A stretch of 64,000 bases of DNA from Anastatus disparis (GCA_017163975.1 JAFFSR010000347.1:10006001-10070000), one strand, 5' to 3'; shown: positions 1 through 11,315, counted from the first letter of the stretch. The notes: generated from the letters alone by a model not told the origin. Program-made: numbers and translations.

Positions 1-570
1 AGCTTGAAATTCTTTTTCAAGCTATTAATTACACACTTTTCAAGCTATTAATAGCTTGAAAAGTGTGTAAAAAGGTATCAACGTGTACAAACGTGTGCAA
101 AATAAAACAAGAAAAGGTTAATACTCAGAAGTGTATCAAGATGTACCATAGTATATTAAAGTGTATCAAAGTGTGTAAAAGTGTATCAAAGTGTACAAAC
201 GTGTGCAAAATAACAGGAAAAACAATTTAGGCTAATACTCAGAAGTGTATCAACATGTACCATAGTATATTAAAGTGTGTAAAAGTGTATCAAAGTGTGT
301 AAAAGTGTATCAAAATGTGTCAAAGTGTATCAAAATGTGTCAAAGTGTATAACATCAAAAAAATTGAGGAAATTTAATTTCAGCTCACTTTTTAAGAAAT
401 GTACCAAAGTGTACCAAAGTGTATCTAAGTGTATCAGAGTGTATCAAAATGGATCGAGAATAAGGTCTGAAAAATCGCTCTTAGATACATTTTCATACAC
501 TTTGATACATTTTTGTATGCTTCAATACACTTTCATACACTTTTATACATTTTGATACACCGAAAAATTT
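1..570. repeat. Foldback minisatellite array of about 11-bp units
   Basis: The stretch is built from degenerate short units of the type AAAGTGTATC / AAAGTGTGTA. Units read in one orientation up to about 450 and in the reverse complement from about 484 to 565, so the array is a foldback. A perfect 38-bp palindrome with 19-bp arms sits at 31-68, centred on CTATTAATAG. The reading frame across it at 295-555 is a by-product of the repeat and is not annotated as a gene. The left boundary is outside the window. The architecture resembles the array-bearing foldback elements further right. Confidence 0.8.
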
Positions 571-579
571 CCATTCGGG

Positions 580-1394
580 TAATGACAGATATAAACGAAA
601 TAAAATTATTCTCAGGAATAAATATAATTAAGAAAAGACGATACGATTTCATTAGATCAAAACGTCTATTTAGAAAATATTTTACATAAATACAATATGA
701 TAAATTGTAATATTTTAAACACTCCATTACCTGCAAAATTAGATTTCAATGCTTTAAATGATGACGAGTATTATGATGCTCCGTGCAGAAATGTTATAGG
801 CTGTTTAATGTACGCTATGTTATCTACAAGACCTGATCTCTGCTTTGCTATAAATTTACTTAGTAGATATCAAAATAAAAATAACAAAGAATTATGGCAA
901 AATTTAAAGAAAGTTTTGAGATATATAAAAGGATCATTTAAACTTCATTTAGTAATGAAGTCGACCGAAAAAGTACAATTGGTTATATATTTAAAATGTT
1001 TGATTGTAATACGATTTGTTGGAATATAAAAAGACAAAATTCAGTTGCAACTTCCTCAACAGAAGCCGAATATATGGCATTATATGAAGCAGCTAAAGAA
1101 GCTTGCTGGTTGAGATTTCTTTTGCAAAGTATTAAAATTAATTTTAAAGAACCAATAAGTCTTTTTGAAGATAATAATGGCTGCATAGCTATTGCAAATA
1201 ATCCAACAGATCATAAACGATCAAAACATATTGATGTAAAATATTATTTTGCATCAGAAAAAGTAGAGCAAAAATTAATAATGCTTGAATATATTTCCAC
1301 AGATAAGCAGCTGGCTGATGCATTCACAAAGCCATTACCAAAAGTGCAATTTACGTACATCCGCAAGCAGATAGGATTGGAAAAATCTAAATAA
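580..1394 (+). pseudogene. Ty1/copia pol remnant (end of RT plus RNase H)
   Basis: This is the 3' end of a copia-type polyprotein. Reading from about 583 gives the RT-connection region (MTDINEI, then YLENILHKYNM after a +1 shift near 647), then the copia hallmark GCLMYAMLSTRPDLCFAINL near 808-867. A frameshift near 985-1010 precedes the RNase H part, with STEAEYMAL (around 1057-1083), KHIDVKYYF (about 1226-1252) and the terminal ADAFTKPLP (1315-1341), ending at TAA 1392-1394. Gag, protease, integrase and most of RT are missing. At least two frameshifts make it non-functional. It is a different copia family from the minus-strand element at 10903-17443. Confidence 0.85.
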
Positions 1395-1688
1395 AATAAA
1401 CAAATTTTATAAGAATTTCAAAAAAAAAATTTTCATCAATGTCTAATTCATAAGTTAAAATTGAATTAATATTTTAAATTTGTTTTTATTCGTTTATATA
1501 TCTTCTTTTCATAAAATTTATATTGTATCTGTAATTGCGAGTTCAGTGGTTTGATTGGGTTTTTATTTGGGTTTTCCCCAATCCTTAGCAACAAATGTGT
1601 AACCACTTATGTATCACCCAACATATATAAAAGAAACAAAGTCTTCTCTCTTGTGTTTAATAGTTACGGATTAATTTTTGAGTGGGAG
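1395..1688 (+). other. Copia 3' noncoding region with polypurine tract
   Basis: This noncoding stretch lies between the RNase H stop and the LTR. It ends with GAGTGGGAG at about 1680-1688, which matches the polypurine tract normally placed directly before a copia 3' LTR. A TATATAAAAG motif near 1625 could be promoter-like, which would instead argue for a longer LTR starting near 1440. Confidence 0.5.
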
Positions 1689-2039
1689 TATTGATATATG
1701 TACAAAAATGAATATAATCTTTCAATAAATATTCTTTATATTATTTTAACTAGAAAAAGTAACGTATAAAGACTCCCAAAGTTACATAGAAAATACAAAC
1801 ATATTAAGTTATAATCTCTAAGAACTGTATATACGAAACTGATTGTAACATTCATATCTACTCACACACTCATATACTATAAACAAAATAATAATTTAGG
1901 ATAAGGTCCATAGAGCACAAAGTGCATGGCCATCTAGTTAGTTCAAGTCTGACAGCATAAGAGAGAGCACAAAATAAAGACTTATAAAAATTACTTCTTT
2001 GTGCTTTCTGACTACACCTTCTTCCTTTAAATTCCAACA
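1689..2039 (+). mobile_element. Probable 3' LTR of the copia remnant (351 bp)
   Basis: The segment starts right after the GAGTGGGAG tract with TATTGATATATG and ends with ATTCCAACA, matching the TGTTG..CAACA termini of copia LTRs apart from one change at the start. No second copy is in the window, so the boundaries are inferred from the tract and the terminal motif alone. It ends directly against the coding remnant at about 2060. Confidence 0.5.
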
Positions 2040-2059
2040 TAATTTTTAAAAAATCATTG

Positions 2060-2903
2060 AGAGTTTAGCTTTAAAAGATGTTGTACCACAATATTTTGTA
2101 AATAAATGTCAAACTCTCTTTTTTGAAAAGTGGCCGGAAACAGCTGATAAAATCATTACATTTTGTAAATAAAGCAGAATCTCAGAAGTAAAAAATTTTA
2201 TTGAAGAGCATGAAAGCCTAATCACAGCTGGTATATTTTTATTAATTTATAAATTTATAAATATCTTGGTTTTCTTAGTATTTTATTGAACAAAATTTTT
2301 CCGTTTTAATAGGTACTCACACAGATATACTTGCATTATTAACACTGCCTTTATGCATGAATGTTACAAAATCTATTGAAGTTTCGAAAGATATCAGTAT
2401 ATCAGTGACGAAGCAAGATATTTGCAACAGTTTTATCCTTATAACGAAGGTATAATTTTAAATTCTTTTTACTTATACAAGTTATTAGAGAATATTACAT
2501 ATATTTATTTATCTTTCAGGATTCTCAAGATGCTGATAATCGACAAAAAGAATTTGAGAAAAAGTTAAAGAATTTTAATTTACAAACATATTCAAATATA
2601 GTTTTGATAGGTGAAGTGCATAACATCCAACAAATTTACGTATTACTTAATGGTGAAAAATATTTTTATGATAATATAGTAAAGGCGGTCGAAGCTAATT
2701 TTAAGTGCTTAAAAGCGTTACATTCGTTTCCTAATTTATGTGATTATGTTTACATCGCTTTGCAAAAATTAATTTATGAATTTAATCCTACAAAAAACTA
2801 TCAAGCAGTTACTAAATTTATTCAAACCATTGAAAATTCAAAAAAATCAAAATCAAAAATCAGCGCTAAAGGAAAGACTGCTAAAAGAAAAAAAAGTGAT
2901 TAA
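2060..2903 (+). pseudogene. Spliced accessory-type ORF of a recurrent arthropod repeat family
   Basis: Three coding blocks join through two small introns with correct borders. Intron 1 is 2231-2312 (GTATAT..TAG, phase 1) and intron 2 is 2450-2519 (GTATAA..CAG, phase 0). The last exon carries IYVLLNGEKYFYDNIVKAVE (2632-2691) and a lysine-rich tail ending KKSD at TAA 2901-2903. I recall this layout (a short leucine/proline-rich block, then a Y-V-x-x-N-x-x-K-Y motif) from uncharacterised multicopy arthropod proteins; that is memory, not a search. An in-frame TAA near 2170 breaks exon 1, and no start is visible because the upstream side abuts the copia LTR. It is collinear with, and just upstream of, the transposase-like gene, so it may be the second gene of the same transposon. 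Function unknown. Confidence 0.55.
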
Positions 2904-3094
2904 ACGTAACTACTTGTTTAGTAAATTTAGTGACCATTTAAATTATTTCTTGTTCATGACTTTAATTTCTAATTTTAAGTGTGTTAAATAAATAACTTAA
3001 TAATCTATTTGAATTGTGAGTTCTTAAAAGTATTTTTTTATTACTTTAAGAATTAGTTCTGTTTTATATGTATAAGATTTAAGATGTTTAGATG

Positions 3095-3335
3095 TTTATG
3101 TTACGTTTAAATGAAAATATTATAAACATAATCTTTTACTTCGGCGTTACTTACTTTTCTCAAAAGCAAAACGGTAGATTTTTTTTTGTTGTGCATAGAT
3201 GTTCATAATAATAATATCTATTGCGCTCAACCTTTAATTTGAAGATACACCGAATAATACTTGAGTAAATAACAAACAACTCAATTGTTACTCGGTCGGT
3301 ATCAGGTTCTACTTCGGCCTGCCGTTAATATTTCA
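3095..3335 (+). repeat. Half-copy of a hairpin repeat (inverted relative to 10246-10430)
   Basis: The segment from GGCGTTACTTAC (about 3145) to CGGCCTGCCGTTA (about 3331) is the reverse complement of 10246-10430, with few differences and about 190 bp of pairing. The AT-rich lead-in with GAAAATATTATAAA (about 3112-3125) matches the loop of the hairpin near 10437. It lies immediately upstream of the transposase-like gene. It could be that transposon's left terminal inverted repeat or a truncated copy of an independent hairpin element. Confidence 0.75.
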
Positions 3336-3397
3336 CATAGTTTATTGTATAGAATTTCGCCATTTTTGTGTTAAATTATAAACAGAAAAACTTAAAA

Positions 3398-3884
3398 ATG
3401 AACTTTCAAACAATTCGGAATAGCATTATAGAATTTGTTTTGATTTTATACGCGGACGATTCATACCCCAGAAAACTTGTTCAGCAATTTATAGATTTCA
3501 TGATTACATTTCTCTATACTATATTTTTACCTATTATAAAACGCGGAATATTTTTAATTTTTTTAAAAAAAAGGTGTTGCGGAAGAATGTATCGGCGAAA
3601 TAACAGATTGTCTAAGTGAATATGACAAAGTATTAGATGTAGTTTCAATGGAACATAAGCGCTTTGATTATTTAAAAAAAATAGGTTAAATTGATTTTGA
3701 AATGATTTCTATTGGTTACACTTTTATATATAAAGCTATTGGTAATAATATTGGAATCGTACCTGATTATATGTATGCTGCTTATATACCCAAAAAAAAG
3801 TCTCAAACTGTTTTTAGAATTACCTGGGATGTTTAATGAAATCCACTATTATATGCAACAATTAAAAAAAGAAAAACGTGCTGT
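3398..3884 (+). pseudogene. DNA-transposon transposase-like gene, first fragment
   Basis: This is the N-terminal part of a large transposase-like protein. Visible pieces are MNFQTIRNSI (from ATG 3398), LKKIG near 3690, then IGYTFIYKAIG and a block reading LELPGMFNEIHYYMQQLKKE that ends where the LINE is inserted. Frame changes near 3560 and 3690 and around 3800 disrupt it. The reading frame at 3872-3884 resumes exactly at 9256-9268 on the far side of the LINE, so the two parts were one gene. The family is an arthropod transposase-like group that I recognise only by pattern. See the fragment at 9256-10837 for the catalytic-looking part. Confidence 0.6.
3872..3884 (+). repeat. Left target-site duplication of the LINE
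   Basis: AAAAACGTGCTGT occurs here and again at 9256-9268, flanking the LINE. The 13-bp length is typical of target-primed LINE insertion. Confidence 0.92.
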
Positions 3885-4033
3885 CAGTCTTCGACGAGAG
3901 CTCGTCGTGAACACACGTGTTTGCAAACAATCCGTGTATCTCAACGAAGTTAAGCAATAGTATAGTGAAAACACAACAGTCTATAGTGATTAAAATTTAT
4001 ACCTTTAATTGCGCTTCGGCGTAATTAAAGAAG

Positions 4034-5438
4034 ATGACTGCGGGAGAAGCATCTCCTGGCAGGAGTGAAATACCAACGTTCCAAGCAAAAAGTGTAGAAA
4101 ATATCAGTTATGCAGATGCGACCCGAAAATTCAAGTGCCCAAAAAGAAACCAAGGATTAATATTAGTATGTGTAGATGAACTCAACCTAACAGATTATAC
4201 CTGTGCGATAGGAGATATTGTCAGCCCAAAAAATGTAATAGCATCAACAAAAACATCAAACAATCGTATTTGTATCTATTTAGCATCAAAAGAACTAGTA
4301 GACAAACTAACAGATGATAGAGAATTCATAATTATAAAAGAGAAAAAAGTATTTATTAGACCAGTAGTAGGCAAATACAAAAAAGTTATATTCTCCAACG
4401 TATCACCAAATATTCCCAATATCGTATTTGAAGACTTATTGGACGAACTAAAAGTCAACCGAAATGCATCTGTGTCGATATTAAAAGCTAGTATAGAAAA
4501 AGAGATACGACCATGTCATCAGCTCACGAAGACAAGCTTACGTAAAAACGGAAGACATCAAAAAAATACCTGAAGTTTTTAAATTGAATTACGAAGACAT
4601 AAGCTATTTCATTTATTCCAGTACAGACACACTAAGATGCTTCAAATGTAAGAAAGAAGGACACATCGCACGGTATTGCGAAAATAAACAAAGCCAAGAT
4701 AGTGAAATTCCAACGGCAAATAACAGTACGAATGTGAACATTTTGAATAGTGATACAAGTTTTGATAGCCGCACTGTGACCAATCTAAATGAAACTCAAG
4801 ATGTAAATAAAAACGGACAAGACAAAATATTAGAAAATAAAATTGCACACAACAACGAAGAACCTATGGAAGAAATAGAAATATAAATAAGTAAAAGAGA
4901 AAACAAACGAGCATACTCACAAATTAGTTCAACTGATACACAAATGAGTTCAAATGAAAAATACAATAATGATTTTCCTAAATTAACACAGAACCAAACA
5001 ATAAAACAACAAACAAAACAAGAAAAAATTATAACAACAGAGGAAAATATAACTAAAACTCAAGAAACAATTAATCTAAACGCAATAATTACTGGAAAAA
5101 ATAAAACAAACACCCAACAACTAAATACAACTCTAATGGATGAATTAGACAAAAAATTAATTAGTTTAAGAACATACTTAAATGAATCCAACACTATGCT
5201 GAATTACATCCAATTCAAAAACCTACTCGAAAATCTAAGTGGTGCAAAAAATCCTATTGAAATAGTACGTGAACACACAACAAACATAGAAGAATTCATC
5301 CAATTTATAAAAACGGACGTATACCCAAATGTGAGGGATAGTAGCATGAGAAGAAGATGCACCTTACTTCTAAAATCCTCAACAGGAGCAACAAATACTC
5401 CTCTAAGCACACCAACAACATCAGATACAGAACAGTAA
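4034..5438 (+). pseudogene. LINE ORF1 (Gag-like RNA-binding protein), frame-broken
   Basis: Three consecutive blocks make up ORF1. The first (4034-4573) begins MTAGEASPGRSE and has an RRM-like block (KKVIFSNVSPNIP). After a small frameshift, the second (4584-4886) carries a CCHC zinc knuckle, CFKCKKEGHIARYC, at 4638-4679 (CX2CX4HX4C). The third (4944-5438) is rich in Asn, Gln, Thr and Lys and ends before ORF2. In I-like elements ORF1 binds element RNA and helps form the ribonucleoprotein. A stop at about 4884 and the frameshift at about 4573-4584 show decay. The start at 4034 is the first ATG after a GC-rich 5' leader. Confidence 0.8.
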
Positions 5439-5465
5439 ATTAACTCAACAAAATAAAATAACAAA

Positions 5466-8400
5466 ATGGAAAAAATTATTCGATGGAACATAAATGGAAT
5501 AAAAAACAATTATGAATATATGGAAAAACTAATAGAACAACATAATTGCAACATACTATGTATACAAGAAACAAACCTAAAAAAAAAAAAAAAAATTAAA
5601 TTAAAAATTTCAACTGCTACAACAAAAATAGAACAGATTGTACAGCAGCCAGTGGTGGAGTAGCAATACTAATCAAAAACACATCATATAGTCAAGAAAT
5701 TCAAATCACAACCGACCTCAAAGCAATAGCAATCAAAACAATAATAGGTGAAAAAACACTATGTATATGCAACATCTATTTAAGCAACAAATATGAACTC
5801 AACATAACCTCTCTAAACCATCTAACAGAACAATTACCTACACCATACATATTAATAGGTGATTTCAATAGCCACAGTCAAACATGGGGATCATATAAAC
5901 TAGACAACCGAGGCCAAACAACTGAAGAGTTCATCAACAACAATGACCTAGTATTACTAAATGATTCTTCCCCAACTCACTATAACGTACACATCTATAG
6001 AACTAGTGCAATTGACTTAAGTTTATGTTCAAGCTGCATAGCCATCAAATACATTGAAAGGTTAGCAATGATCTTTATGGCAGCGATCACTTCCCGATCT
6101 GCATAACAATTACATACACCAATCCACCACAAAACGTATATACACCTAGATGGAAATATCAAAAAGCTAATTGGACAAAATATCAAAATACAATCTCTCA
6201 AAAGATAGAATATCTCCTCAACTACATACAAAAGCACAAAAAAGACAATAGTATAGATATAGATCACATAGTAACTACATTCACAAACATACTTATAGAA
6301 ACCGCCCATGAATGCGTACCTAAAACAACAGGCACTTAACAGACTAAATATACACCGTGGTGGAATGATTCATGTGAAACTGCAATAAAAGACTCAAAAA
6401 AAGCATACATCAAATACAAAAAAAACCTACTTAGGAAAACAAAATAGAACATCGAAAATTCAAAGCGATAGCCAAAAGAACCATAAAAAATAGCAAATGC
6501 AATGCCTGGTTAGAATATTTAAACTCAATCAACCACCAAACGCAAACCAAAGATATATGGAACAAGATTCAAGCTATTAACGGAAGACATAAACAACTAC
6601 AGATACCAGCTTTAATAGAGAACGACACGATCCTAAACAAACCCAAAGATATAGCAAACACCTTAGCCAATAAATTTTCAGAAAACTCCAGTAATAACAA
6701 CTATGATCGGACATTTTTAAACTTCAAAATAAGCGAAGAAAAAAACTCTGTCCACATAACACAAAACGAAGATAAATCGGAAAGCCCATGAGACAACGAC
6801 ATCACAATAGAAGAACTACAACAAACACTCTTAAAAAGTAAAAACACTAGTCCAGGACCAGACTCAATACCAAACATCTTCTTAAAGAACCTACCTACAA
6901 ACGCCATAGAATACCTTCTAGAAATTTACAACATCATATGGAGCCACCAAGTCTTCCCTAATAAATGGAGAAAGACATAGTGGTCCCTGTACCCAAATCA
7001 GGAAAAAACAAATATGACAAAGATAGTTACAGACCTATAGCCTTAACGTGCTGCTTATGCAAGTGTCTTGAAAAAATAATAAGCAAAAGACTCAAATGGT
7101 ACTTAGAAGCAAACAACATCATATATAAGGAACAAAGTGGCTTCAGAGAAAAACACTCCACCACAGGCTGTTTAGTTACACTTGAATCTGAAATATGTGA
7201 AGCACTAGCAAGTAATCAACACCTATTAGCAGTTTGCCTAGATCTAGAAAAGGCATATGACCTAGTATGGAAAGATAGAATTTTAAAAATATTAAAAAAA
7301 CACAAAATAAACGGCCGAATGTTCCACTTAATAAAAAATTTCCTAAAACATAGGTCTATTCAAGTCAGAGTAGGAAACGAACTATCTAAGTCAGTACTCA
7401 TTGACAATGGTGTACCACAAGGGTCCGTAATAAGTGTAATCTTATTCCTAATAGCAATAAATGATATACGAGACTGCATACAAAAACCGGTCAATTTTAC
7501 CATATTTGCAGATGACATAACCCTTTTTATTAAAGGAAAAAATATTAAAACAAGTGAAATAATTATGCAAAACACCCTACAAAAAATAAATGATTTTGCT
7601 GATCAAACTGGATTTAAATTCTCAAAAAATAAAAAAGCTATCCTATTCAGCAACGAACACAAACCAGAAGAACCCAAACTATATATTTAAAAAAATCCAA
7701 TTGAAATAGTCAAAGAAATAAAAATATTAGGACTGATATTCGACAACAAACTAACATGGAACAACCACATAGTAAATCTAAAAGCACAGTGCATACAAAA
7801 AATAAACACACTCAAAACACTTTCGGCCAAAAACTGGGAAACTAATGGAAACATCATTAAAAACACATATAAAGCCATAATCTAAAGTAAAATTGACTAT
7901 GGTAGCATTGCATACGGCTCAGCCAAAAAACACATACTTAAAAAACTGGACACAGTCCCAAATACAAGTATGAGAATCGCTACAGGAGCATACATAACCA
8001 GCCCAATCAATAGTATATTAAGTGAATGCAACAGGATACCACTAGAATACAGAAGAATCCAAAACACACTCAACTATGGCACAAAAATATTAACGACACC
8101 CAAAAATCAAGTATATGGAATTTTAACAAAACAAAACAACACAATAGACTATAATCTTAAAAAAAATACAAAAAAAACCGTTCTACTACAGATTCAGCAC
8201 CAACGCAAAAAAATATAAAATAGAGGAATACCAAACATATCCAATAGAACAAACTTGTCTGTGCCCCGGATCAAAAAAACAAAACTTCAACTCATTCATA
8301 CTAGACCAATCAGAATCAAGCACCAATGAAACTCTGAGCAATAGCACAAGTGACTACAAAATATATACAGCAACTTATAAAAATAACAACGCAACTGGAA

Positions 8401-9137
8401 GTGCTATAGTATTACCTAATGGAGAACAAATATTGCATAAATACCCCAAATGGATTAATTACAACAACCTTCAAACAATCAATTTATTCATGGCTATAGA
8501 ATGCGCAAAAAACAGTAATAAAAACGAAATAATAATTTACACAGACATAGAAAATATCCATAAAATACAATATCCATAGAGAACTAATAAACACAAAAGG
8601 TAAAATTAAAATCACCTACTACAAAACCAATTCATCAATAAAACAAGAAACAACAATAGCAGCAAAAAACGCGAACCAACTAATACACTCAAACATAAAC
8701 AAAAAAATTACGAAGGAAGATCTACAAAAAAAAATCGAACTTAATATACTTAAAAAATGGAACAATCAGTGGGAAAAAGGAAATAGCTTTATCAATAAAA
8801 TAAGAAACGACATCTATGAAAAAAACCCAACCACCAAACTAAATAGGAAAAATCAAGTACTCATCACCAGATTACGCATAGGCCACACCAGACTAATACA
8901 TCAATCAGTTATCGATAAGAATATATCCAACCAATGTGAGAAATATAATATAAAAAATAGTGTTGAACATATCTTAATACAGTGCTCCAAATACAGTGAT
9001 CTTAGAAAAATATTAAAAATAAAAAATAATGTAAAAGAAATATTGAACAATAACAATCAAATTAAGAAAGTTATCAAGTTTATAGACTCAACAGATCTAA
9101 AAAATTATATAATGTATAATGTTCAAATTATAAAATA
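5466..9137 (+). pseudogene. LINE ORF2 (endonuclease, RT, RNase H), degenerate
   Basis: ORF2 starts at ATG 5466, with an apurinic-type endonuclease start (WNINGI, then CIQETNL near 5550). An A-run at 5580-5595 causes a frameshift. The endonuclease continues with GDFNSHS (5860-5880) and ends around NDLYGSDHFP (about 6068-6097). The reverse transcriptase is clearest at 6965-7690: SYRPIALTCC (7027-7056), LDLEKAYDLVW (7240-7272), NGVPQGSV (7408-7431) and the catalytic FADD (7507-7518). An RNase H-like block follows (YTATYKNN near 8369, later IIIYTD near 8531), then an HILIQC zinc-type motif near 8966-8986. Several stops and shifts (e.g. 6788, 7690, 7885, 8577) leave no usable ORF. It performed target cleavage and reverse transcription. 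Confidence 0.85.
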
Positions 9138-9255
9138 ACATATATATGTATCTATTGTAAGACAACTATTGTAAGCAAATATGTAATTTCAATAAAGTAC
9201 CTATAGTTGCTAATACCCTAACCAGGGGGATGCAACTATAAAATTTTAATTAAAA

Positions 9256-9268
9256 AAAAACGTGCTGT
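9256..9268 (+). repeat. Right target-site duplication of the LINE
   Basis: This is the second copy of AAAAACGTGCTGT, directly after the LINE A-tail and matching 3872-3884. Confidence 0.92.
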
Positions 9269-10214
9269 ATATAATATTATTCATGCAGAAATGTGGTTAC
9301 AAAAGTATGCCACTGGAGTAGGAAATGATATTATACTTCCGTTATATATTTTTTATGACGATCTCGAAGTTGGTGATCCTCTGGGTAGTCATGTAGGTAA
9401 AAATAAATTCGGTGCAGTTTATGTGTCTATAGCTTGTCTCCTACCTCATATTGCTTCACGTTTATCTAGCATAATATTGTGTATGCTTGTACATATGGAG
9501 GATTAAAAAAAATGTTCAAATCAGGAAGTATTTAAACATTTGATTCAAGAATCGAACTTTCTAAGATCCGACGGTATTTTAATTAATATCAATGATAAAA
9601 TAATTAAAGTTAAATTTTAATTAGCTTTGATTCTGGGAGACAATCTTGGTTTGAACGGTATCTGCGGATTTGTAGAATCGTTCAAAGCGAATGACTGTTG
9701 TCGGATATGTAAAAGCTCATACAGTGAATTACAAAAAATGATTGAAGAAGATTCTACACTGCTCCAAAATAAATCTACTTATGGAAGTGATACAAAACTT
9801 TCTAAAGTTAGTACTTCTGGCATTGAAGAACCATGCGTGTATAATAAAGTGAATGGATTCCATATTACTGAAAATTTGAGCATTGATATGATGCATGATA
9901 TTTTGGAAGACGTTTGCATGTATGTGATGCAAGGTATTATTCACGCATTTGTGTTTGAAAGTGAATATTTTTCGTTAAAATATTTAAATTTTAGAATTCA
10001 AAATTTTAAGTATGGCCCTAATGAAAATGTACCACCTGAAATCAAAATGCAAAGATTGAAAACTAAATTGGATTCGAAGATGTCTGCTGCAGAGATGCTT
10101 TCTATTACTCGATATTTTGGCTTGATTATTGGAGACTTAATCCCAAAAAATGACAGACGCTGGAAACTTTATGAATTATTACGCCGAATAATAGACATCG
10201 TAACTTCACCTTGA
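9256..10214 (+). pseudogene. Transposase-like gene, central fragment with DDE-like motifs
   Basis: The gene resumes after the LINE in one continuous frame, broken by in-frame stops at 9504-9506 and 9618-9620. Notable blocks are PLYIFYDDLEVGDPLGSH (9333-9386), LILGDNLGLNGICGF (9630-9674), a Cys pair CCRICK (9696-9713), FHITENLSIDMMHDILEDVC (9859-9918) and SAAEMLSITRYFGLIIGDL (10084-10140). The two Asp-containing blocks followed by Cys pairs recall the CACTA/KDZ group of DDE transposases, where the second Asp is in a G-D-x-x motif before a CxxC. I cannot assign the superfamily firmly. The ORF then runs into a hairpin repeat at 10246-10596. Confidence 0.6.
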
Positions 10215-10245
10215 TAATAAGTAGTTTAAATGCATTATATATAAA

Positions 10246-10596
10246 GCTTGACGGTAGGCCGGAGTAGAACCTGATACCGACCGAGTAACAATTGAGTTGT
10301 TTGTTATTTACTCAAGTTTTAATCGGTGTATAATTAAAAGTCGAGCGCAATAGATATTATTAATATGGACATCCATGCACAAGAAAAAAAATATCTACCG
10401 ATTTGTTTTTGAGAAAAGTAAGTAACGCGAAAATATTATAAATATAAACTTTTACTTTGGCGTTACTTACTTTTCTCAAAAACAAACCGGTAGATATTTT
10501 TTTTCTTGTGCATAGATGTTCATAATAATAATATCTATTGCGCTCGACCTTTAATTTAAAGATACACCGATTCAAACTTGAGTAAATAACAAAAAT
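10246..10596. repeat. Hairpin (foldback) repeat inside the transposase-like gene
   Basis: The left arm (about 10246-10432, from GACGGTAGGCCGGAG to AAGTAAGTAACGCG) pairs with the right arm (about 10461-10596, from CGTTACTTACTTTTC to GAGTAAATAACAAA) around a loop of about 30 bp. The right arm lacks the outer 50 bp, so the hairpin is truncated at 10596. The left arm is also the reverse complement of 3140-3330. It either is an inserted foldback element or marks the junction of two transposon copies. Confidence 0.8.
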
Positions 10597-10837
10597 GCCA
10601 ATTAGACAAGGACAGCGAATCCGGTCTGCTCTTAATGGAGCACTAAAACCGAAATTCATTTTTTAGTGCATTACCCGCGAATATTATTGCGCAACGCTTC
10701 TTGCATCAATTTTTGAAGCATGAGATTCGAGTCGCGTCACAGACAACTCAAAGCAAATAGCCAATCTTCATGTAACAATGTCAATTTGTTAGTAACAATA
10801 GCTAGAAAACAATCATTGAAAATGTGACGGATGTTCT
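10597..10837 (+). pseudogene. Transposase-like gene, third fragment (RHR motif)
   Basis: After about 120 bp of degraded sequence, the frame from 10717 reads SMRFESRHRQLKAN and continues to about 10818, with in-frame stops at 10714-10716 and near 10825. This block (Ser-Met-Arg-Phe-Glu-x-x-His-Arg) is a recognisable conserved patch in the same arthropod transposase-like family. It stops exactly at the insertion point at 10838. The frame resumes at 22369 once the 2-bp duplication CT is allowed for. Confidence 0.6.
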
Positions 10838-10897
10838 CCCTACTGAAAAAACGCTGCCAAGTGCTTTGGCGGAATGCTTTCTCATAGAGCTCTTTGA

Positions 10898-10902
10898 GTT
10901 TC
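10898..10902. repeat. Target duplication GTTTC of the minus-strand copia element
   Basis: GTTTC precedes the left LTR here and follows the right LTR at 17444-17448. A 5-bp duplication is standard for copia integrases. Confidence 0.9.
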
Positions 10903-11130
10903 TGTTGTTATTAATTAATTAACGAGACGATTGTTAATAGAATAAACTTTATTATAAGGTACAAAGTGTTATTACAATATATAGGTGCGTCTTACGTGAA
11001 CGGAGATCGACAATCGAATGAATAGAAGTGACGAAAGGCAAACGTTTACAAAAACTAAAGCGCCCTCATCTATGCGCAGAAGATGCGCACAACATACATA
11101 TTTGTAACCTTTTACATAATATTCTCAACA
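10903..11130 (-). mobile_element. Copia 3' LTR (228 bp, left copy)
   Basis: It starts TGTTGTTATTAATT and ends AATATTCTCAACA. It differs from the right LTR at 17216-17443 at only four positions by my count (about 1.8%), so the insertion is relatively young. The adjacent inner sequence CTCCCACTGAAAG (11131-11143) is the complement of a copia polypurine tract, confirming minus-strand orientation and that this is the 3' LTR. Confidence 0.93.
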
Positions 11131-11170
11131 CTCCCACTGAAAGTTACAAATGTGTATTTACATGTTTTAT

Positions 11171-11315
11171 TCATTGTTTACATTCAACAAATTTCTTAAA
11201 TATTCAAATGATTTTACAGGTAACGCTTTTGTTAAGATGTCTGCTTGTTGATTTACCGAATTTACATACTCAATTATAAACATACCTTTATTGTAACTTT
11301 CTCTAATAAACTTAT
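11171..11315 (-). pseudogene. Copia pol, C-terminal end of RNase H
   Basis: On the minus strand this piece reads from the insertion point of the hAT-like element to a stop at 11171-11173. It contains QADILTKALP and SFEYLRNLL, the standard copia RNase H tail. It continues the frame that stops at the far side of the nested element (KHIDIK at about 12813-12835). Confidence 0.85.

Larger units (their letters stand above)
3885..9255 (+). mobile_element. Full-length I-like non-LTR retrotransposon (LINE), 5.4 kb
   Basis: The element begins CAGTCTTCGACGAGAGC, a GC-rich start containing the self-complementary CGACGAGAGCTCGTCG, and ends in an A-rich tail at 9241-9255, between perfect 13-bp duplications. 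It has an ORF1 region (4034-5438) with a CCHC zinc knuckle and an ORF2 region (5466-about 9135) with endonuclease, reverse transcriptase, RNase H and a C-terminal Cys/His motif. RT followed by RNase H fits the I group (I clade and relatives). It is 5'-complete, but every ORF is interrupted by frameshifts or stops, so it is now inactive. It sits inside the transposase-like gene. Confidence 0.9.

Noticed and set aside
1440..2039. Alternative 600-bp LTR starting TGTCTAATTC
   Set aside because: The polypurine-like GAGTGGGAG at 1680-1688 and the TATTG..CAACA ends favour 1689-2039; kept as a minor alternative.
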